A stretch of DNA of 7,164 nucleotides from the NCBI GenBank assembly GCA_020216575.1, contig JAIUYC010000176.1, positions 1 to 7,164 on the forward strand, given 5' to 3'. Below, piece by piece: positions 4,223 to 7,164 of the stretch (position 1 is its first letter; the number at the start of each line of letters is the position of its first letter). Both the position numbers and the translations under genes were made by a program. The notes under the pieces are model-generated. The model searched no databases. It was given only the letters and a program-made list of their open reading frames with translations, and was not told where the DNA came from. This stretch comes from Coleofasciculus sp. S288. GTDB taxonomy: Bacteria; Cyanobacteriota; Cyanobacteriia; Cyanobacteriales; Coleofasciculaceae.

Positions 4223-7164
4223 ATGCAGTCGGAACAACAACAGCGGATCATGGGCTACTTCATTGAGGAGGCAAAAGACCACCTCAATACCATAGAGCAG
4301 AGTTTGCTCAGTCTGCAAAGCACCATGGAAGATCCCGAAATGGCGAACGAGGTTTTCCGTGCTGCCCATTCCGTCAAAGGTGGAGCAGCCATGCTGGGAC
4401 TCAATAGCATTCAGCAAACAGCCCATCGCCTTGAAGACTGCTTTAAAATCCTCAAAGAATCATCCGTACAAGCAGACCAGCGGCTAGAATCCCTCTTTTT
4501 GCAAGTATTTGATACCCTTCAAGCGCTCGTAGAGCAACTTCAAACTCCATTGGGTCTGACTGATGAAATTGCCGACAGTATCATGTTGGACGCCGAGCCT
4601 GTTTTTGAGGAACTCAACACGCATCTAGAACAGCTAGTTAGGAGTGCAGAGGGTTCCGAAATGGCTACAACAGATACAGAAGAAGTATTGGTGGCAAAAG
4701 ACTATGGTGCAGAGAGCTTAGCTTGGCAACCAACAAACGTTCAGCCTTTTCCAGAAACCAAACAAGCTTTACCGGCGACCTTCAAACGAGATGTTCTGGT
4801 ATGTCTACGAGAGATGTTGCAACTGTTCAAGCAGAACGACTTGCCCGAACACCGCGAAGTGTTACAGGCACACTGCCGGAACTTGTATTCTCTGGGAGAA
4901 GAATTAGACTTACTGGGTTGGAGCGAATTGCTGGAGACATCAAGAGCCGCGATCGCTTCCCCTCAAAATTCCTATCGACAGCTTGCTGGCCTTGTCATTA
5001 AAGAAATCAAACAAGCTCAAGAATTAGTCCTGGCAGGGCGAGAGATTGAAGTCGCTCCTAGCGAACAGCTCAAAGCACTTGTTCCGCAAGAGGTGGGAAC
5101 ACCAACCGCAGCCGAACTCAATGACAGCGCTGCATTAGATAGCGTAGTGTCATTCAGCAATTCGTTTAACACTCAAGACAGTTATATCCAAGACAATCGA
5201 GATACTTATATCCAAGACGATACTTCCCAGGAATTAAAGCAACCAAATCATAGGGATACGGAAACACGAGAACACGAAGAATTCATCTCCGCATCTTCCA
5301 CTCCCCGGATTACTATCTCATCAGAAACATCATGGCGCTCTTCTCCCTCCGCGTCATCGTCTCGGAGGGAAGGAACGGCAACGTCTCGACCTGATGATCT
5401 CTGGGAACCAGAAGTTGGAATGGCAGAACTCAACAGCCTTGCTGATATCTTTGAAGGCCAAACTCCCGATCTCGATCAAACTTGGCAAGAAGAAGAAATT
5501 ATCAGCTTGGATTACGGACAGATACCAACAGAGCCAGAACTTTCATTGAGTGTGGATGAGCAAAACGATTTTTCTGACTTAATCGATGATCTAGATGACT
5601 TGGAAAGCTCGGCGGCAAGCGCATCTGCTAGCGATGATGTGACGGCTTGGTTGGGAAACGATGTTCAAGACGGACTAACGTCATACGATCACCAGTCAAC
5701 AGAGTCACCGCAAAGCGATGAGTTTGACGATATCCTTACTTGGAGTGGAAGCGAAGCGCGATCGCAAGATGAGCGCTTTTCAGAAACAACATCAAGCAGG
5801 ACGGATGACTTTTCAGACCTCCTATTTGAGGAGGAGAGTCGAAAACCGAGGACATCAGGGGCTATGAACACAGAGGACTTAAATAGTTTGTTTGGTGACA
5901 GCTTCTTTGAAGAAGATAGTTCTCCGGAAGAAAGTACAGTCCTAGATTTGGGACTAGAAGCTGACACGGTGCTAGACGTGCAACAGCAGGATGTTGATCC
6001 CTTTGCCATGCCCCCTGCTGAGGCGTTCAGTAATGAAGACTCTGAGCAGCTCGAAACGAGAACTAGCTCGTTCCTACCCGATCCAAACTTTGGCTTTGGC
6101 GACTTGCTGGACATCTCCGAGAGCGCTAGGGAAGCAGAGCAAAGTCTAGAGATTTCAGAAGAGTTCACGCTAGAAAGTTTAGAAGCGCCAACGTCTGAGG
6201 AGAATTTAGCGTTTACTGAAGAACTGGGAAGTGAGGACGAAGATATCGCTTTAGGCTTTGACGATCTAGCCTTTGATGATGAAACGGTAGACGACTTTGA
6301 TTTTGCCCCCGATAACATCCAACGCCCTACAGATTTGGATCTAGAAGACTTTTTAGCTACGGAAGATGATTTAGACTTTTCTGAATTCCAAGATTGGGAA
6401 GAGGAAGGCGAACCGGATGAAGCTTTAGCCATTGAGCTAGAAGAAGAGTCAGTCGAGATAGGTGCGATCGACTCAATCCCAGAAAGCGAAGTGGAACCTG
6501 AAGGGGTAGAGAACGATGAACCTGACGGCATTCTCGCTTCGCGCGATCGCCAAGAGGAAGCGCTAGCGGATCTTCAGGCATCTGACCTCGATTTTGATTT
6601 AGACACAACATTAGTCAGCCACCTCAACTTTGACGAAGAGGAAGCGGACATGGATGACCAATTGGCAAACGAAGCCGAGGACGTCCAAAGCTTAGCCCTA
6701 GACGATTCAGAAGGCTTCAATGATTTTTTAGAGCAACAAACAGCATATACAGAATCCCTGCTAGGTGAGGAAACAGCAGAAGCAACCGATGAACTCGACT
6801 TGTCAGGGCTAGAGTTAGAGGAACTGAGTCTGGAAGAAGATTCAGCAACCAGCGAAGCTACCTCACTCGATTGGGACTTGGAGACAGAGGAACAAATCAC
6901 AGCTCTAGAAACGGCAGAAATGTTTGAGTGGGAAGAACCCCAGTCAACTGAAACCTTGGCAACGGATGAAGCGTTCAATTTAGAATCCCTGCTAGGTGAG
7001 GAAACAGCAGAAACCACCGATGAACTCGACTTGTCAGGGTTAGAGTTAGAGGAACTGAGTCTGGAAGATGATGCGGCGGTGAGCGAAGCTGCCTCACTGG
7101 ATTGGGACTTGGAGACAGAGGAACAACAAACCCCACAAGAAACACAAGCCTCGATTTTCGATTG
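4223..7164 (+). CDS. CheA/PilL-like Hpt protein with giant acidic linker (3' end outside window)
   Basis: The N-terminal 980 codons are visible with no stop; the window ends two bases into a codon. Residues 1-110 form an Hpt (P1) phosphotransfer domain: FIEEAKDHLNTIEQ, then VFRAAHSVKGGAAMLG with phospho-acceptor His49 in the H-x-x-K-G motif. A second helical segment follows at about 187-273 (TFKRDVLVCLREMLQLFK to LAGRE), perhaps a degenerate Hpt. From about 290 on it is a low-complexity, Glu/Asp-rich linker broken by a Ser/Arg-rich island (342-389), with internal repeats near its end. MAELNSLADIFEG (400-412) resembles a segment I recall from cyanobacterial CheA-type hybrid kinases. Kinase ATPase, CheW-like and receiver domains would be expected beyond the window, but a stand-alone PilL-N-like Hpt protein is also possible. 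The role would be phosphorelay in chemotaxis or type IV pilus control in the cytoplasm. The alternative start ATG 4217 adds two residues. All three HIP1 octamers of the window lie in this gene. Confidence 0.88.
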   Translation, partial: MQSEQQQRIMGYFIEEAKDHLNTIEQSLLSLQSTMEDPEMANEVFRAAHSVKGGAAMLGLNSIQQTAHRLEDCFKILKESSVQADQRLESLFLQVFDTLQALVEQLQTPLGLTDEIADSIMLDAEPVFEELNTHLEQLVRSAEGSEMATTDTEEVLVAKDYGAESLAWQPTNVQPFPETKQALPATFKRDVLVCLREMLQLFKQNDLPEHREVLQAHCRNLYSLGEELDLLGWSELLETSRAAIASPQNSYRQLAGLVIKEIKQAQELVLAGREIEVAPSEQLKALVPQEVGTPTAAELNDSAALDSVVSFSNSFNTQDSYIQDNRDTYIQDDTSQELKQPNHRDTETREHEEFISASSTPRITISSETSWRSSPSASSSRREGTATSRPDDLWEPEVGMAELNSLADIFEGQTPDLDQTWQEEEIISLDYGQIPTEPELSLSVDEQNDFSDLIDDLDDLESSAASASASDDVTAWLGNDVQDGLTSYDHQSTESPQSDEFDDILTWSGSEARSQDERFSETTSSRTDDFSDLLFEEESRKPRTSGAMNTEDLNSLFGDSFFEEDSSPEESTVLDLGLEADTVLDVQQQDVDPFAMPPAEAFSNEDSEQLETRTSSFLPDPNFGFGDLLDISESAREAEQSLEISEEFTLESLEAPTSEENLAFTEELGSEDEDIALGFDDLAFDDETVDDFDFAPDNIQRPTDLDLEDFLATEDDLDFSEFQDWEEEGEPDEALAIELEEESVEIGAIDSIPESEVEPEGVENDEPDGILASRDRQEEALADLQASDLDFDLDTTLVSHLNFDEEEADMDDQLANEAEDVQSLALDDSEGFNDFLEQQTAYTESLLGEETAEATDELDLSGLELEELSLEEDSATSEATSLDWDLETEEQITALETAEMFEWEEPQSTETLATDEAFNLESLLGEETAETTDELDLSGLELEELSLEDDAAVSEAASLDWDLETEEQQTPQETQASIFD
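4949..4956. repeat. HIP1 octamer GCGATCGC (first of three)
   Basis: The highly iterated palindrome of cyanobacteria occurs here and at 5758-5765 and 6543-6550, all inside the CheA-like gene and all compatible with its reading frame. It supports a cyanobacterial origin. Confidence 0.9.
5177..5224 (+). repeat. 24-nt tandem repeat encoding (D-x-Y-I-Q-D-x-x)2
   Basis: Two adjacent 24-base units (5177-5200 and 5201-5224) match at 18 of 24 positions and encode DSYIQDNR and DTYIQDDT, residues 319-334 of the CheA-like protein. It is a small in-frame duplication at the entry to the acidic linker, directly before the Ser/Arg-rich island. Confidence 0.75.
5246..5389 (+). other. Ser/Arg-rich island in the linker, probably repeat-derived
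   Basis: Residues 342-389 of the CheA-like protein (NHRDTETREHEEF, SASSTPRITISSETSW, SSPSASSSRREGTATSR) are rich in Ser, Thr and Arg, with very few acidic residues after about residue 355, in contrast to the strongly acidic sequence that follows. The DNA has ACACGAGAACACGAAG heptad-like repetition and a hairpin, TCCCTCCG (5344-5351) with CGGAGGGA (5363-5370), features otherwise typical of spacer repeats. This suggests intergenic-type repeat DNA that entered the gene in frame. Confidence 0.5.
6752..7126 (+). repeat. Two 144-nt in-gene repeats, 231-nt period
   Basis: Copy 1 (6752-6895) and copy 2 (6983-7126) are identical at 132 of 144 bases. They encode 48-residue units that both start ESLLGEETAE and end SLDWDLETEEQ, with five amino-acid differences. 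The 87 bases between them (29 residues, ITALETAEMF to EAFNL) are not obviously repeated within the window. The period is 77 residues. More copies may follow beyond the window. Confidence 0.92.

Noticed and set aside
4151..4426. Minus-strand frame of 91 residues
   Set aside because: It is antisense to the Hpt domain start, which is strongly supported by the H-x-x-K-G motif.
5689..6531. Long minus-strand reading frame rich in serine opposite the CheA-like gene
   Set aside because: It is the antisense image of the Glu/Asp-rich linker: GAA/GAC/GAT/CTA codons read backwards give Ser and few stops. There is no domain and the composition is explained by the real gene. The same applies to the minus-strand frames at 6357-6611 and 6574-7017.

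Overview
The window looks like chromosomal DNA of a cyanobacterium, probably filamentous. The evidence is three HIP1 octamers (GCGATCGC) inside the large right-hand gene, heptanucleotide tandem repeats of the STRR type, several palindromic or MITE-like intergenic repeats, a Tat-exported PhoD-type phosphatase, and a CheA/PilL-like protein whose N-terminus resembles cyanobacterial hybrid kinases. No RNA gene, CRISPR array, transposase or prophage gene is visible.

Layout. Positions 191-1792 (minus) encode a complete PhoD-family phosphatase with a twin-arginine signal peptide. Positions 1793-2115 are intergenic and hold a 120-bp element with inverted ends, followed by a nine-codon remnant of a small gene. 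Positions 2116-2979 (minus) are a cluster of three small XRE-type helix-turn-helix genes: two intact and, between them, one broken by a single-base frameshift. The cluster arose by tandem duplication of a two-gene unit. The most upstream gene has a perfect palindrome just before its start codon and a terminator-like hairpin further up. Positions 2980-3514 carry no gene but are dense in repeats: two STRR blocks, a 144-bp MITE candidate, and an orphan hairpin with a T-tract. Positions 3515-3787 (plus) are a small gene of unknown function, overlapped by an 11-codon reading frame with a very good ribosome binding site, probably the stump of a lost partner gene. Positions 3788-4222 are intergenic and contain an interspersed palindrome. 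From 4223 to the window end (plus) runs one large gene, cut by the window edge. It starts with an Hpt phosphotransfer domain (phospho-acceptor His49) and a second helical domain, then enters an exceptionally long acidic linker with internal repeats.

The genes do not form one operon and nothing ties their functions together. phoD belongs to phosphate scavenging, the XRE cluster looks like a self-regulated accessory cassette in decay, and the Hpt/CheA-like protein belongs to a chemotaxis-type or type IV pilus signalling system whose partners lie to the right of the window. I do not see a clearly new multi-gene system. The most unusual items are the repeat-built acidic linker of the CheA-like protein and the duplicated, partly decayed XRE cassette with its candidate operator.
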